Part shown: piece after piece, positions 34,820 to 44,220 of the stretch
Layout of the letters: the number at the start of each line of letters is the position of its first letter
How positions within the stretch are numbered: the first letter of the stretch is position 1
Source of the DNA: Gordonia alkanivorans NBRC 16433
Lineage (GTDB): Bacteria > Actinomycetota > Actinomycetes > Mycobacteriales > Mycobacteriaceae
Direction of reading: 5' to 3'
Assembly: GCF_000225505.1 (NCBI RefSeq)
Contig: NZ_BACI01000002.1
Coordinates: forward strand, 62,001 to 126,000
DNA length: 64,000 nt
Position numbers and translations under genes: made by a program
Notes under the pieces: model-generated
Database searches by the model: none
Told to the model about the DNA's origin: nothing
Seen by the model: only the letters and a program-made list of their open reading frames with translations

Positions 34820-37800
34820 GTGACAACACGATCGGGACGCAGCGCGGTACCGAGCGCGGGACGGTTGGGACTTCTCGACACCTCCGCGCCGCAGAGTCTC
34901 GCCGAACTCGGCTGGAACACGCCCGAGTCCGTCGACGTGCTGTGGGCGTTGTCGCGGGCACCCGACGCCGACCTCGCGCTCCGCACGCTCGTCCGGCTGC
35001 GCGGGGCCGTCGAGGGCGAGTGGTCCGAGGTCGACGCGGCGCTGCGCACGAACAAATCGTTCCGGGGTCGGCTCTTCGGTGTCATCGGCTCCTCCGACGC
35101 CCTGGCCGATCATCTCGTCGCCGAGCCGTCGACCTGGCGTCTGCTGCTCGCCGACGAACTGCCCGACCGCGACGAGGTCGACCGCCGGATGCTCGACTCC
35201 GTCGGCGCCGAGGCCGTGCCGGGTGAGGTCGAGAAGGGCAACCGCGTCTACCGCGCGAAGCTCACCGGACCGAAATCCGTCGTGGCGCTCCGTCTGGCGT
35301 ACCGCAACCTGATCCTGCAGCTGGCCGCGCACGACGTCGCCTCGACCGTCGAGGACGAACCGGTGATGTGGCTACCGGAGGTCGGCGCCTATCTGTCCGA
35401 CCTCGCCGACGCGGCGCTGACCGCGGCACTCGCCGTCGCCTTCACCGAGGTGTGCGGCGGCGATCCGATCCCGGTGCGGATCGCCGTCATCGCGATGGGC
35501 AAATGCGGTGCGCGCGAGCTGAACTACGTGAGCGACGTGGACGTCATCTTCGTCAGCGACCCGGCCGACGGCGCCTCCTCCCGGATTGCCGGAGAGATGA
35601 TGCGGATCGGTTCGCTGGCCTTTTTCGAGGTCGACGCCGCATTGCGCCCGGAGGGCAAGTCGGGCACGCTGACCCGCACGCTGGAATCCCATGTCGCGTA
35701 CTACGAGCGGTGGGCCAAGACCTGGGAGTTCCAGGCGCTGCTGAAGTCTCGCGCGATGACCGGCGACATGGAACTGGCGAACGAGTACATCGCGGCGGTC
35801 AAGCCGATGGTGTGGAAGGCCGCCGAGCGTCCCGACTTCGTGCCCGAGGTACAGAAGATGCGACGCCGCGTCGAATCGCTGGTCCCGGAGGGGGAGCGCG
35901 AGCGCAATCTCAAACTCGGACAGGGAAGTTTGCGCGACGTCGAGTTCGCGGTGCAGCTGCTGCAGATGGTCCACGGCCGCGTCGACGAGGAACTCCGGGT
36001 GATGCCGACGGTCGACGCGCTCGCGGCACTGACCGCGGGCGGTTACGTCGGGCGCGACGACGGCGCCAATCTCAGTGCCTCGTACCAGTTCCTGCGACTG
36101 CTCGAACATAGGTTGCAGCTGCAGAAGTTGAAGCGGACCCACCTGCTCCCGAAGCCCGACGACACCGAGGGGCTGCGCTGGCTGGCACGGGCGGCCCACA
36201 TCCGTCGCGAGGGTGAGCTCGACGCGACCGGCGTGCTGCGCGAACAGATCAAGCACCAGACCCTCCGCGTCCGACGGTTGCACCAGAAGTTGTTCTACCG
36301 TCCGCTGCTGGAGGCGGTCACCCGTTTCCGGCCCGACGAGTTGACCCTGAGCGACGAGTCTGCCGAGAGGCGTCTGGCCGCATTGGGTTACGCCATGCCC
36401 GACCGCGCGCTCAGTCACATCCGGGCGCTGTCGAACGCACCCGGGCGTCGCGGCCAGATCCAGCTGCTCATCCTGCCGCAGCTGCTCGAACACATCGGTG
36501 ACACACCGGATCCCGACGCCGGTCTGCTCAACTACCGGCGGCTGTGCGAGGCGCTCGAGGACAAGGACTGGTTCCTGCGTCTGCTCCGCGACGACGGGGT
36601 GGTCGCCGAACGGCTGATGAAGGTGCTCGGCACCTCCGAGTTCATCGCGAACATGCTGATGCGCTCGCCCGAGGTGATCCACCAGTATTCCGACGGTCCC
36701 GACGGGCCGAAACTGTGCGCCATCCGGCCCGAGGACGTGGCCAAGGGGCTCATCGCCTCGACCGTGCGCCAAGAGGACATGAAACGTGCGGTCGCCGTGG
36801 CGCGTTCGCACCGTCGTGCCGAACTCGTCCGGGTCGCGTCGGCCGACGTGCTCGGTCTGATGGACGTGCCGACGGTGTGCAAGGCGCTGTCGAGCGTGTG
36901 GTCCGCGGTCCTCAATGCTGCACTCACCGTGGCGATCGACATCTCCGAACGCGATCGCGGGAAGCCCGCACCCGCACGTATCGCCGTGATCGGCATGGGC
37001 CGGCTCGGTGGCGGCGAACTCGGGTACGGCTCGGACGCCGACGTGCTGTTCGTGTGCCAGCCCAACCGCGACGCCGACGAATCCGAGGCCGTCCGGTGGT
37101 CGCAGACCATTGCCGAAACCGTCCGTTCGGCCCTCGGCAGCCCGAGCGCCGACCCGCCGCTCGAGGTCGACACCGGACTGCGTCCCGAGGGGCGCAACGG
37201 CCCGGTCGTGCGAACCCTGGCCGCCTACTCCGCGTACTACGCCCAGTGGGCGCAGCCGTGGGAGGTGCAGGCGCTGCTGCGCGCGCACCAGGTCGCCGGC
37301 GACGAGGCGCTGGGCATCGACTTCCTGCACATGATCGATCACGTGCGGTATCCGGCCGGGGGTGTCAGCAACGAGGCCGTCAAGGAGATCCGGCGCATCA
37401 AGGCCCGCGTCGACGCCGAACGACTGCCGCGTGGAGCCGATCCGGCGACCCACACGAAGCTGGGCCGTGGCGGTCTCGCCGACATCGAGTGGACCGTGCA
37501 GTTGCTGCAGCTGCGCTACGCCCACCGCTACCGCAGTCTCCACAACACCTCGACCCTCGAGTCGCTCGATGCGATCGGTGCCGCGGAGTTGTTGTCGGAG
37601 AACGATGTGGCGCTGCTCAAGAATGCGTGGATCACCGCGACCAAGGCGCGCAACGCCCTCGTGCTGGTGCGGGGCAAGCCCGTCGATCAGTTGCCGGGTC
37701 CGGGCAAACAGCTGCGTCAGATCGCGTTTGCGGCCGGCTGGCCCCAGGACCAGGCGTCGGAGTTCCTGGAGAATTACCTGCGGGTGACGCGCCGGGCGAA

Positions 37801-37831
37801 GGCCGTGGTGCTCAAGGTCTTCGGCGCGTAG
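34820..37831 (+). CDS. glnE: Bifunctional glutamine synthetase adenylyltransferase/deadenylase GlnE
   Basis: A 1003-residue two-headed enzyme that adds and removes AMP on the regulatory Tyr of GlnA1. Two nucleotidyltransferase domains are visible. The N-terminal (deadenylating) one has [20 protein letters not shown]; the C-terminal (adenylating) one has [20 protein letters not shown]. Each is followed by a helical GlnD-like regulatory region ([18 protein letters not shown] and [18 protein letters not shown]). Full length for the family. The GTG start lies 6 nt after TATTTT. Located between glnA2 and, further on, its expected target glnA1. Confidence 0.95.
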   Translation: MTTRSGRSAVPSAGRLGLLDTSAPQSLAELGWNTPESVDVLWALSRAPDADLALRTLVRLRGAVEGEWSEVDAALRTNKSFRGRLFGVIGSSDALADHLVAEPSTWRLLLADELPDRDEVDRRMLDSVGAEAVPGEVEKGNRVYRAKLTGPKSVVALRLAYRNLILQLAAHDVASTVEDEPVMWLPEVGAYLSDLADAALTAALAVAFTEVCGGDPIPVRIAVIAMGKCGARELNYVSDVDVIFVSDPADGASSRIAGEMMRIGSLAFFEVDAALRPEGKSGTLTRTLESHVAYYERWAKTWEFQALLKSRAMTGDMELANEYIAAVKPMVWKAAERPDFVPEVQKMRRRVESLVPEGERERNLKLGQGSLRDVEFAVQLLQMVHGRVDEELRVMPTVDALAALTAGGYVGRDDGANLSASYQFLRLLEHRLQLQKLKRTHLLPKPDDTEGLRWLARAAHIRREGELDATGVLREQIKHQTLRVRRLHQKLFYRPLLEAVTRFRPDELTLSDESAERRLAALGYAMPDRALSHIRALSNAPGRRGQIQLLILPQLLEHIGDTPDPDAGLLNYRRLCEALEDKDWFLRLLRDDGVVAERLMKVLGTSEFIANMLMRSPEVIHQYSDGPDGPKLCAIRPEDVAKGLIASTVRQEDMKRAVAVARSHRRAELVRVASADVLGLMDVPTVCKALSSVWSAVLNAALTVAIDISERDRGKPAPARIAVIGMGRLGGGELGYGSDADVLFVCQPNRDADESEAVRWSQTIAETVRSALGSPSADPPLEVDTGLRPEGRNGPVVRTLAAYSAYYAQWAQPWEVQALLRAHQVAGDEALGIDFLHMIDHVRYPAGGVSNEAVKEIRRIKARVDAERLPRGADPATHTKLGRGGLADIEWTVQLLQLRYAHRYRSLHNTSTLESLDAIGAAELLSENDVALLKNAWITATKARNALVLVRGKPVDQLPGPGKQLRQIAFAAGWPQDQASEFLENYLRVTRRAKAVVLKVFGA

Positions 37832-37858
37832 TCGCGCTTCTGTTGTACGGGGGGACAG

Positions 37859-38809
37859 GTGAAGAGATTCCTGTGGGTGCCGGCGTACATCGTCGGCTGG
37901 GCGATGCTGGCCGGGGTGGTGCTGGCGGTGTGGCTGCACTTCTATCCCTCGCGCGGGAACGTTGCGCTGTATCTGACGAGCGGGGTGGCCTTCGCGCTCG
38001 TCCCGGCGCTCGTCGCCATCGCGATCTTCGCGGCGTTGCGCCGCTGGTTCATGCTGGCGATCGCGATCGTCGTATCCGGCGTGCTGGCCTACACCCAGAT
38101 CCCGCTGGTCGTCCCGGCGAGCGCCCCGCAGGGCGAGGAGTTCACCGTCGTGTCCGCCAATCTGCTCTTCGGCGGCGGTGACATCGGTGCGCTGGAAAAG
38201 ATCGTGGCCGAGGCCGATCCCGACATGCTTTCGCTGCAGGAGGTGACTCCCGAAGCGCTGCAACGGATTCGCGGCGGCAAGATCGCGCGTCTCCTGCCCA
38301 ACGAGTTCGCCATCCCGTACTCGTACGCGGCGGGCACCGCGTTGTTCACCAGGGCGACCCTGTCGGATCGGTTCAACATCCCCGACACCATCCTCCACAA
38401 CCTGCAGGTGCGCACCGACCTGCCCGGCGCACCCGGTACGCACGTGCTGGCCATTCACCCGGCCGCACCGCTGTGGGGGGAGAAGGACGGCTGGTTCCAC
38501 GACATGGGCATCCTGGCCGACCACTTCGCGAAACTGCCCGCGGGGCGGGTGGTCGCCATCGGCGACTTCAACTCCACCTGGAACCACGCGACCTACCGCA
38601 AGCTGCTGACCAACGGGCTCGTCGACGGGACGGACGTGGCAGGCGCGGGCTTCCTGCCGACGTATCCGACGGACACGAGGCTCGGCAACCGTCCGCTCGT
38701 CGCCATCGATCGGGTCATCCTGCGCGGATTCGTGGCCACGTCGATGGACAGTCACTACCTGCCAGGTTCCGATCACCGGGCGCTGGTGGTATCACTGATT
38801 GCATCATGA
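37859..38809 (+). CDS. Membrane-anchored endonuclease/exonuclease/phosphatase-family protein
   Basis: The 316-residue protein has three N-terminal membrane segments (about 5-25, 38-58, 64-85) and an outer EEP domain. Motifs: VVSANLLFGG, LSLQEVTPE (catalytic Glu), AIGDFNSTWNHATYR and the terminal GSDHRALVV with the catalytic Asp-His pair. Family members are phosphodiesterases acting on nucleic acids, phosphoinositides or sphingomyelin; the substrate is unknown. GTG 37859 lies 28 nt after glnE. Its stop overlaps the heme oxygenase ATG (ATGA), implying coupling. Confidence 0.85.
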   Translation: MKRFLWVPAYIVGWAMLAGVVLAVWLHFYPSRGNVALYLTSGVAFALVPALVAIAIFAALRRWFMLAIAIVVSGVLAYTQIPLVVPASAPQGEEFTVVSANLLFGGGDIGALEKIVAEADPDMLSLQEVTPEALQRIRGGKIARLLPNEFAIPYSYAAGTALFTRATLSDRFNIPDTILHNLQVRTDLPGAPGTHVLAIHPAAPLWGEKDGWFHDMGILADHFAKLPAGRVVAIGDFNSTWNHATYRKLLTNGLVDGTDVAGAGFLPTYPTDTRLGNRPLVAIDRVILRGFVATSMDSHYLPGSDHRALVVSLIAS

Positions 38810-39465
38810 GCGCCAGCATCTCCGGTCCCGACACCGCGGGCCCCAGCATTTCCCAACGGCTCCGCGAGGCGACCGCCGTCGCGCACCAGCAGGCCGAGAC
38901 GGCTCCCTTCATCGACGACCTGATGTCGGGCCGCCTCGACAGCGGCGAGTACCAAAAACTGGCTGTGCAGCTGTACTTCGTCTACGAGGCCCTCGAAGCC
39001 GTCGGCGACGACCTGGCCGACGATCCGATCGCCGGAGCCGTGATCGACGACAAGCTGCGTCGGCTCCCGAGGCTCGGTGCCGATCTGGCGTCGTTCGGCG
39101 TCGACCCGAGTTCGTTCACCCCGCTGCCGGCCGTCGCCCGGTACGTCGAGGCCATCGAGGCCACGCGAGATGACCCGGCTCGCTATGTGGCACACCACTA
39201 CACGCGATACCTGGGCGACCTGAGCGGGGGACAGGTCGTGGCCCATCGAATGCGCGAGCACTACGGTGTCGACGCTTCGGCGCTGAGTTTCTACACCTTC
39301 GACGAGATCGAGAAACTCAAGCGCTACAAGGATTCCTATCGCGCTCGGCTCGACGCCCTGCCGCTCGACGCCGCTGCCGTGGAACGGCTCGTCGACGAAG
39401 CGGTTGCCGCGTTCGGCCACAATCAGGCCGTCTTCGGCGACCTCGACTCGGCCAGCGCCGCCTGA
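38806..39465 (+). CDS. hmuO: Heme oxygenase, biliverdin-producing
   Basis: A 219-residue heme oxygenase, which cleaves heme to biliverdin, CO and iron. The proximal heme ligand His is in AVAHQQAETAPF, and the distal helix carries the conserved YLGDLSGGQ with its flexible glycines. Length and helical layout match bacterial HmuO. The start ATG overlaps the upstream EEP-family stop by 4 nt. No heme transport genes are adjacent, and no DtxR/Fur-like box is evident since the gene is inside an operon. The glnE-glnA1 interval in M. tuberculosis lacks this pair as far as I recall. Confidence 0.92.
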   Translation: MSASISGPDTAGPSISQRLREATAVAHQQAETAPFIDDLMSGRLDSGEYQKLAVQLYFVYEALEAVGDDLADDPIAGAVIDDKLRRLPRLGADLASFGVDPSSFTPLPAVARYVEAIEATRDDPARYVAHHYTRYLGDLSGGQVVAHRMREHYGVDASALSFYTFDEIEKLKRYKDSYRARLDALPLDAAAVERLVDEAVAAFGHNQAVFGDLDSASAA

Positions 39466-39487
39466 CAGCGGAAGTACCTGTTGGGGT

Positions 39488-39673
39488 TCAGTTCACCTGG
39501 AGCTTGACGGTGCGGTCCAGCACGACCTCGTGGAGGTCGTCGTTGCCCTTGACCAATTCGATGCGCAACTGATTGTTGTCGAGTCGGCTGGTGGTGCGAA
39601 CCACGCGCGGGGTGCCCTCGAGGCTGATGCGGTCACCGGGGACAAGGTCTTCGACATACACATCTCTGGTCAT
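39488..39673 (-). CDS. Small conserved-looking protein, unknown function
   Basis: A 61-residue protein of alternating short strands (VEDLVPGDRISLEGTPRVV, RIELVKGNDDLHEVVL), suggestive of a small beta-barrel. No known family recognised. Support for a real gene: a TAGTTT element 6 nt before the ATG, protein-like codon use, and a Crp/GlxR-like box 53 bp upstream. It is convergent with hmuO and downstream of glnA1 on the same strand, separated from it by a hairpin. Confidence 0.65.
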   Translation of the reverse strand: MTRDVYVEDLVPGDRISLEGTPRVVRTTSRLDNNQLRIELVKGNDDLHEVVLDRTVKLQVN

Positions 39674-39679
39674 GCGACC

Positions 39680-39685
39680 AAACTA
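39680..39685 (-). promoter_or_regulatory. -10 element (TAGTTT), leaderless-type
   Basis: TAGTTT on the minus strand ends 6 nt before the ATG at 39673 of the small protein gene. Confidence 0.4.
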
Positions 39686-39725
39686 AGGCCCTACCCTGTG
39701 GTACGGCAGAGCAAGAAGTCACATT

Positions 39726-39741
39726 TGTGCGACACATCACA
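39726..39741. promoter_or_regulatory. Candidate Crp/GlxR-type box
   Basis: TGTGCGACACATCACA matches the 16-bp TGTGA-n6-TCACA consensus except for one base. It lies 53 bp upstream of the small protein gene, at a typical activator distance from its TAGTTT element. Confidence 0.4.
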
Positions 39742-39836
39742 AAACCCCTTGTTCAGACCCGCGCAATGAGACGTTCGATTCCGTCGAGTGTCACCGTGAG
39801 TTCGAGATCCGGTTCCGCGGAGAAGAAGTCGTCGGA

Positions 39837-39872
39837 GTTCTGCATCGCGGCGTCGTTCTGCATCGCGGCGTC
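39837..39872. repeat. Perfect 18-bp tandem duplication
   Basis: GTTCTGCATCGCGGCGTC occurs twice in direct succession in the gap between the small gene and glnA1. I find no supportable gene around it. Confidence 0.7.
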
Positions 39873-39920
39873 GGCGAACGCCGCGGCGAGCAAATACGCA
39901 GACGCCATCGCAGACGACGA

Positions 39921-39952
39921 ACGCCCCGTCCGCGAGAACGCGGACGGGGCGT
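39921..39952. terminator. Hairpin terminator downstream of glnA1
   Basis: ACGCCCCGTCCGCG, loop AGAA, CGCGGACGGGGCGT: a perfect 14-bp stem starting 18 bp after the glnA1 stop on the minus strand. Confidence 0.7.
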
Positions 39953-39970
39953 CGTAACAGAGTGCTTGGA

Positions 39971-41404
39971 TCAGCAGTCGTAGTACAGCGAGAACTCGTA
40001 CGGGTGCGGACGGATCTGCACCGGCTCGATCTCGTTCTCACGCTTCAGCGCGATCCAGGTCTCGATGAGGTCCTCGGTGAACACGCCACCGGCGGTGAGG
40101 TACTCGTGATCCTCTTCGAGGCGGTCGATGACAGCGGCGAGCGAGGTCGGCGCCTGCGGGATCGACTTGGCCTCCTCCGGCGGGAGCTCGTAGAGGTCCT
40201 TGTCGACCGGCTCGTGCGGCTCGATCTTGTTCTTGATGCCGTCCAGGCCGGCCATCATCATCGCGGCGAACGCCAGGTACGGGTTGCCCGAGCTGTCCGG
40301 GCAACGGAACTCGAGGCGCTTGGCCTTCGGGTTGTTGCCGGTGATCGGGATACGCACACAGGCCGAACGGTTGCGCTGGCTGTAGACCAGGTTGATCGGT
40401 GCCTCGTAGCCCGGGACCAGACGCTTGTAGGAGTTGACCGTCGGGTTGGTGAACGCCAGCAGCGACGGGGCGTGGTGCAGGATGCCGCCGATGTAGTAGC
40501 GAGCCAGATCCGACAGGCCTGCGTAGCCGGCCTCGTCGTGGAACAGCGGCTTGCCGTCCTTCCACAGCGACTGGTGGGCGTGCATGCCCGAGCCGTTGTC
40601 ACCGAAGAGCGGCTTCGGCATGAAGGTGACCGACTTGTTGTTCTGCCATGCGGTGTTCTTGATGATGTACTTGAACAGCTGCACGTCATCGGCCGCGTGG
40701 AGCAGCGTGTTGAACTTGTAGTTGATCTCCGCCTGGCCCGCGGTGCCGACCTCGTGGTGGCCGCGCTCGAGCTCGAAGCCCGAGTTCTGCAGATTGGTCG
40801 ACATCTCGTCGCGCAGGTCGACGTAGTGGTCGTACGGAGCAACCGGGAAGTAGCCACCCTTGGGGCGGACCTTGTAACCCAGGTTGGGGCTGCCGTCGGG
40901 ATCGGTCGGCGAGGCGGTGTTCCACCAGCCCGACTCCGACTCGATCTCGTAGAAGGTGCCGTTCATCTCCGAGCCGAAGGACACCGAGTCGAAGATGTAG
41001 AACTCGGCCTCTGCACCGAAGAAGCAGGTGTCGGCGATGCCGGTCGAGGCCAGGTAGTCCTCGGCCTTGCGCGCGACGTTACGCGGGTCGCGGCTGTAGG
41101 CCTCACGGGTGAACGGGTCGTGGACGAAGAAGCTGATGTTCATCGTCTTCGCCTTGCGGAAAGGATCGATCCGCGCGGTGGCCGGGTCGGGCAGCAGCAT
41201 CATGTCCGACTCGTTGATCGACTGGAAGCCGCGCACCGACGAACCGTCGAATGCCAGACCGTCCTCGAACACGCTCTCGTCGAACGCCGAAGCGGGGATC
41301 GAGAAGTGCTGCATGACACCGGGCAGGTCGCAGAATCGGATGTCGACGTACTCGACACCTTCCTTCTTGATGCCCTCGAGTAGTTCTTCTTTACTGCTGT
41401 ACAC
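39971..41404 (-). CDS. glnA1: Glutamine synthetase type I GlnA1
   Basis: The 477-residue main ammonia-assimilating synthetase. Blocks: [44 protein letters not shown] (metal Glu), [36 protein letters not shown] and [18 protein letters not shown]. The adenylylation site is Tyr405 in [10 protein letters not shown], the expected GlnE target. The GTG at 41404 has AAGGAG about 11 nt upstream; the frame is open to 41527 but that part is the leader containing the promoter. A GlnR-like box and a -35/-10 pair lie upstream. Confidence 0.94.
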   Translation of the reverse strand: MYSSKEELLEGIKKEGVEYVDIRFCDLPGVMQHFSIPASAFDESVFEDGLAFDGSSVRGFQSINESDMMLLPDPATARIDPFRKAKTMNISFFVHDPFTREAYSRDPRNVARKAEDYLASTGIADTCFFGAEAEFYIFDSVSFGSEMNGTFYEIESESGWWNTASPTDPDGSPNLGYKVRPKGGYFPVAPYDHYVDLRDEMSTNLQNSGFELERGHHEVGTAGQAEINYKFNTLLHAADDVQLFKYIIKNTAWQNNKSVTFMPKPLFGDNGSGMHAHQSLWKDGKPLFHDEAGYAGLSDLARYYIGGILHHAPSLLAFTNPTVNSYKRLVPGYEAPINLVYSQRNRSACVRIPITGNNPKAKRLEFRCPDSSGNPYLAFAAMMMAGLDGIKNKIEPHEPVDKDLYELPPEEAKSIPQAPTSLAAVIDRLEEDHEYLTAGGVFTEDLIETWIALKRENEIEPVQIRPHPYEFSLYYDC

Positions 41405-41497
41405 CGTGCGGTGACTCCTTCGTGATCGGGTGGTCAGTGGTACTGACACGCCACACACATCCGCCGCCGAGAAACAGCAGCGGATCTCAGCGGCAAC

Positions 41498-41527
41498 CGT
41501 ATGGAGGCGAAGTTGCCCAGGCGTCAA
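41498..41527 (-). promoter_or_regulatory. glnA1 promoter (-35 TTGACG, -10 CATACG)
   Basis: On the minus strand TTGACG (41527-41522) and CATACG (41503-41498) are separated by 18 nt, giving a leader of about 85 nt with the ribosome site AAGGAG near its end. The candidate GlnR box sits immediately upstream of the -35. Confidence 0.5.
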
Positions 41528-41533
41528 GTCCGT

Positions 41534-41549
41534 GTTTCCCCCGTGTTAC
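41534..41549 (-). promoter_or_regulatory. GlnR box upstream of glnA1
   Basis: GTAACACGGGGGAAAC on the minus strand matches GTnAC-n6-GAAAC exactly. It lies 6 bp upstream of the -35 hexamer, a normal position for activation by GlnR under nitrogen limitation. Confidence 0.6.
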
Positions 41550-41726
41550 ACACCGGTGTTCTTGGCAACACACGGCTCATACCTCGGTGAACGCACTCGG
41601 CGGATCCCACCCTAGCCCGCTGCGGGCACCGGGGCGGGCGGTAGGGGTAACGGCCCCGACTACGATGGACCCAACGAACGCCGTGGTCGTCGACGGCGAG
41701 CCACGGTCGCGAGAGGAGTCATCACG

Positions 41727-42230
41727 ATGGGACGAGTAACCGGTTCCTGGCTGTCGGGACCGCAGATCGGTCCCGGCGACGGCGTCGACAACGATTTCCG
41801 CGGTCAGGACCTCGGTCTGCCCGCGTCCGGACCCGGCTCGCTGGCCACCGGGTGGCCGCGCGTGGCAGGCCTGCTCGTCGACTGGCTGATCGCCGGTGGG
41901 CTCGCGATCCTGTTCGTCGGATTCGAGTCGTCGGTCCTGGGCACCACCCAGCTCGGCATCTGGTTCGTGATGGGAATCTTCGCGGTCTCGCTGTTCGGCT
42001 TCACCCCCGGCCAGTTCGTCGTCGGGATGCGCGTGGCCCGTGTCGACTTCGGGCCCGAGCGCAACGCCGCCGAAGCCGCCGGCAAGGAGAGCCCCGCGTC
42101 CGTCGGCATCGTGCGGGCCTTCTTCCGCCAGCTGCTGATGGTGTTCCTGGTGCCGGCCCTGATCAACGACTACAACGGCCGCGCCCTGCACGACCGCGCG
42201 ACGGGCACTGCGATCGTCCGGACGCGCTGA
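41727..42230 (+). CDS. RDD-family membrane protein
   Basis: A 167-residue protein with about three membrane segments (around 45-65, 73-95, 125-145) and the RDD-type motifs: the Arg in PRVAGLLVDWLIAG, and NGRALHDRATGTAIV near the C-terminus. Some family members move sodium or other ions, but function here is unknown. ATG 41727 has GAGAGGAG upstream, and a TACGAT hexamer near 41660 is a plausible -10. Divergent from glnA1 (322-bp gap holding the glnA1 promoter and GlnR box). Matches the gene between glnA1 and lipA in M. tuberculosis. Confidence 0.85.
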   Translation: MGRVTGSWLSGPQIGPGDGVDNDFRGQDLGLPASGPGSLATGWPRVAGLLVDWLIAGGLAILFVGFESSVLGTTQLGIWFVMGIFAVSLFGFTPGQFVVGMRVARVDFGPERNAAEAAGKESPASVGIVRAFFRQLLMVFLVPALINDYNGRALHDRATGTAIVRTR

Positions 42231-42238
42231 GCGTTCGG

Positions 42239-42308
42239 CAAACCCACCACGAATCCGTAAAGCCACCGCCCGTGCGGGCGGTGGCTTTACGGAACAAGGG
42301 TGGGTTTG
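42239..42308. terminator. Nested bidirectional terminator, RDD gene / DUF4191 gene
   Basis: CCGTAAAGCCACCGCCCG (42255-42272) and its complement (42275-42292) form a perfect 18-bp stem. CAAACCCACC (42239-42248) and GGTGGGTTTG (42299-42308) form an outer 10-bp stem. Both convergent genes end beside it. Confidence 0.8.
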
Positions 42309-42312
42309 CGAA

Positions 42313-43056
42313 TCAGCCGCGACGACGCGCGGTGCGCTGCATGCTCTTCATCTTCGCGTTGCCGGGCAGCGGGCCCTTGGGCATACCGGGACCGGGAGCC
42401 TTGCTGCTGAGCGCGGCGAGACGGCCCTCGAGGGTTTCCATGCGCTTGCGGTCGATGTTGCTGGGCAGCTTGTTGATGTGACGCTCGAGCTTGGACAGCG
42501 GGACCTGGCCGTCGTCGTTGCCGACCATGATCTCGTAGATCGGGGTGTCGCCGACGACGCGGGCGGCCTTCTTCTTCTCCTGGTTCAGCAGGGACTTCAC
42601 GCGGGTCGGGGAGCCCTCACCGACGAGGATCACGCCCGGCTTGCCGATGACCCGGTGCACGGCGTCGAGGTGCGAGGTGCCCGAGACGGCCTGCGCGACG
42701 CGCCACTGGCCGCGCATGTTGCCCAGCGCCCATCCGGCGGCACCGGGCTGGCCCTCGGCCTTGGTGTAGACGTTCTTCTGCACACGACGGCCGAACAGGA
42801 TGAACGCACCGAGCACACCCAGCACGAGGCCGAGCGGGATCAGCAGCCATGGCGAGCCCAGCAGGAAGCCGAGCGCGGTGAACACGGCGATGGACAGCAC
42901 GATCACACCCACCATGTAGGGGATGAGTCGCTTGTCTTCCTTGCGCTGCATCTGGAACGCCTGCCACAACTGCTGGCGCCGTTCCTTCGATGCAGCCTTG
43001 CGGGCCTGCTTCTTAGCGGCCTTTGCTTCCTTGCTCACGGACTGCGCCTTTGCCAT
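42313..43056 (-). CDS. DUF4191 family membrane protein (Rv2219-like)
   Basis: A 247-residue protein. A very basic N-terminus (residues 1-40, Lys/Arg/Ala-rich helix) is followed by two membrane segments (LIPYMVGVIVLSIAVFTALG and WLLIPLGLVLGVLGAFILFG). The C-terminal cytoplasmic domain contains QPGAAGWALGNMRGQWRV and HRVIGKPGVILVGEG. The C-terminus is again basic. Function unknown; conserved next to lipA in mycobacteria and relatives. It follows lipA by 66 bp on the same strand and may be in its operon. Confidence 0.87.
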   Translation of the reverse strand: MAKAQSVSKEAKAAKKQARKAASKERRQQLWQAFQMQRKEDKRLIPYMVGVIVLSIAVFTALGFLLGSPWLLIPLGLVLGVLGAFILFGRRVQKNVYTKAEGQPGAAGWALGNMRGQWRVAQAVSGTSHLDAVHRVIGKPGVILVGEGSPTRVKSLLNQEKKKAARVVGDTPIYEIMVGNDDGQVPLSKLERHINKLPSNIDRKRMETLEGRLAALSSKAPGPGMPKGPLPGNAKMKSMQRTARRRG

Positions 43057-43122
43057 ACGGCCAGTTTACGTCCGGTCGTCAGGTGACCTGCCGCATGGTC
43101 GGCAGGTGGGGTGCGGATGCGG

Positions 43123-44220
43123 TCAGCGCGCGAGGCGAGCCATCAGGCTGGACGCCTCCTGGCTGGCGGAACCCTCGGCAGCGAGGTGTGCCAGGGCGGG
43201 CGAGATCTCGCGGCCGTGATGGGCCATGGCCTGCGCGTACAGGCGGCCGGCGCGATAGGACGACCGCACCAGCGGTCCGGCCATGACTCCGGCGAAGCCG
43301 ATCTCCTGGGCGAACTCGGAGTGGTCGACGAACTCCTCCGGCTTGACCCACCGCTCGACGGGATGGTGCCGCGGCGAGGGACGCAGGTATTGGGTGATCG
43401 TCAAGATGTCGCAACCGGCCTCGTGCAGGTCGATGATGGCCGACTGCACCTCTTCGGGGGTCTCGCCCATGCCGAGGATCAGGTTCGACTTCGTCACCAG
43501 GCCGAAATCGCGAGCGGCGGTGATGACCTCGAGGGAGCGCTCGTACCGGAACGCCGGACGGATGCGCTTGAAGATGCGGGGCACCGTCTCGAGGTTGTGG
43601 GCGAGCACCTCCGGCCGGGCATCGAAGACCTCGGCCAGCAGGTCGGGCTTGGCGTGGAAATCCGGGATCAGGTTCTCGACGCCGGTACCGGGGTTGAGGC
43701 GGTGGATGGCGCGGACGGTCTCGGCGTAGAGCCACGCACCCTCGTCGGGCAGGTCGTCGCGGGCGACTCCGGTGATCGTCGAGTAGCGCAGACCCATGGC
43801 CTGGACGCTCTCGGCGACGCGCCGCGGCTCGTCACGGTCGAGTGCGGCGGGCTTGCCGGTGTCGATCTGGCAGAAGTCGCAGCGTCGGGTGCACTGCTCG
43901 CCGCCGATGAGGAAGGTGGCCTCGCGGTCTTCCCAGCATTCGTAGATGTTGGGGCAGCCCGCCTCCTCGCAGACGGTGTGTAGGCCCTCGCGCTTGACGA
44001 GTCCCTTGAGTTCGGTGAACTCCGGGCCCATCGTCGCGCGGGTCTTGATCCAGCTGGGCTTGCGCTCGATCGGGGTCTGCGCGTTACGCACCTCCAGGCG
44101 CAGCAGTTTGCGGCCCTCGGGAGCGGGCGAAGCGGGAGCGGTGGTCTTCGGTGCGGTAGCCGAGGCCGGGGGTGTGGCGTCGGGGGCACCGGGTCCGGGG
44201 GTGAGGGGGGACGCGGTCAC
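43123..44220 (-). CDS. lipA: Lipoyl synthase LipA
   Basis: A 365-residue radical SAM enzyme that inserts two sulfurs into protein-bound octanoyl groups. Auxiliary cluster motif: [12 protein letters not shown]. Radical SAM motif: C-TRR-C-DF-C. The conserved [20 protein letters not shown] lies upstream and the family-typical R-S-S-Y near the end (LVRSSYRAG). A Pro/Ala-rich N-terminal tail of about 35 residues precedes the family start. The GTG overlaps the lipB stop by 4 nt (GTGA). It serves AceE/DlaT and other lipoyl enzymes. Confidence 0.95.
   Translation of the reverse strand: MTASPLTPGPGAPDATPPASATAPKTTAPASPAPEGRKLLRLEVRNAQTPIERKPSWIKTRATMGPEFTELKGLVKREGLHTVCEEAGCPNIYECWEDREATFLIGGEQCTRRCDFCQIDTGKPAALDRDEPRRVAESVQAMGLRYSTITGVARDDLPDEGAWLYAETVRAIHRLNPGTGVENLIPDFHAKPDLLAEVFDARPEVLAHNLETVPRIFKRIRPAFRYERSLEVITAARDFGLVTKSNLILGMGETPEEVQSAIIDLHEAGCDILTITQYLRPSPRHHPVERWVKPEEFVDHSEFAQEIGFAGVMAGPLVRSSYRAGRLYAQAMAHHGREISPALAHLAAEGSASQEASSLMARLAR

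Noticed and set aside
39727..39957. A 76-codon plus-strand frame with a repeated FCIAAS peptide.
   Set aside because: It has no promoter or ribosome site, its end runs through the glnA1 terminator hairpin, and its composition is unlike the surrounding genes.
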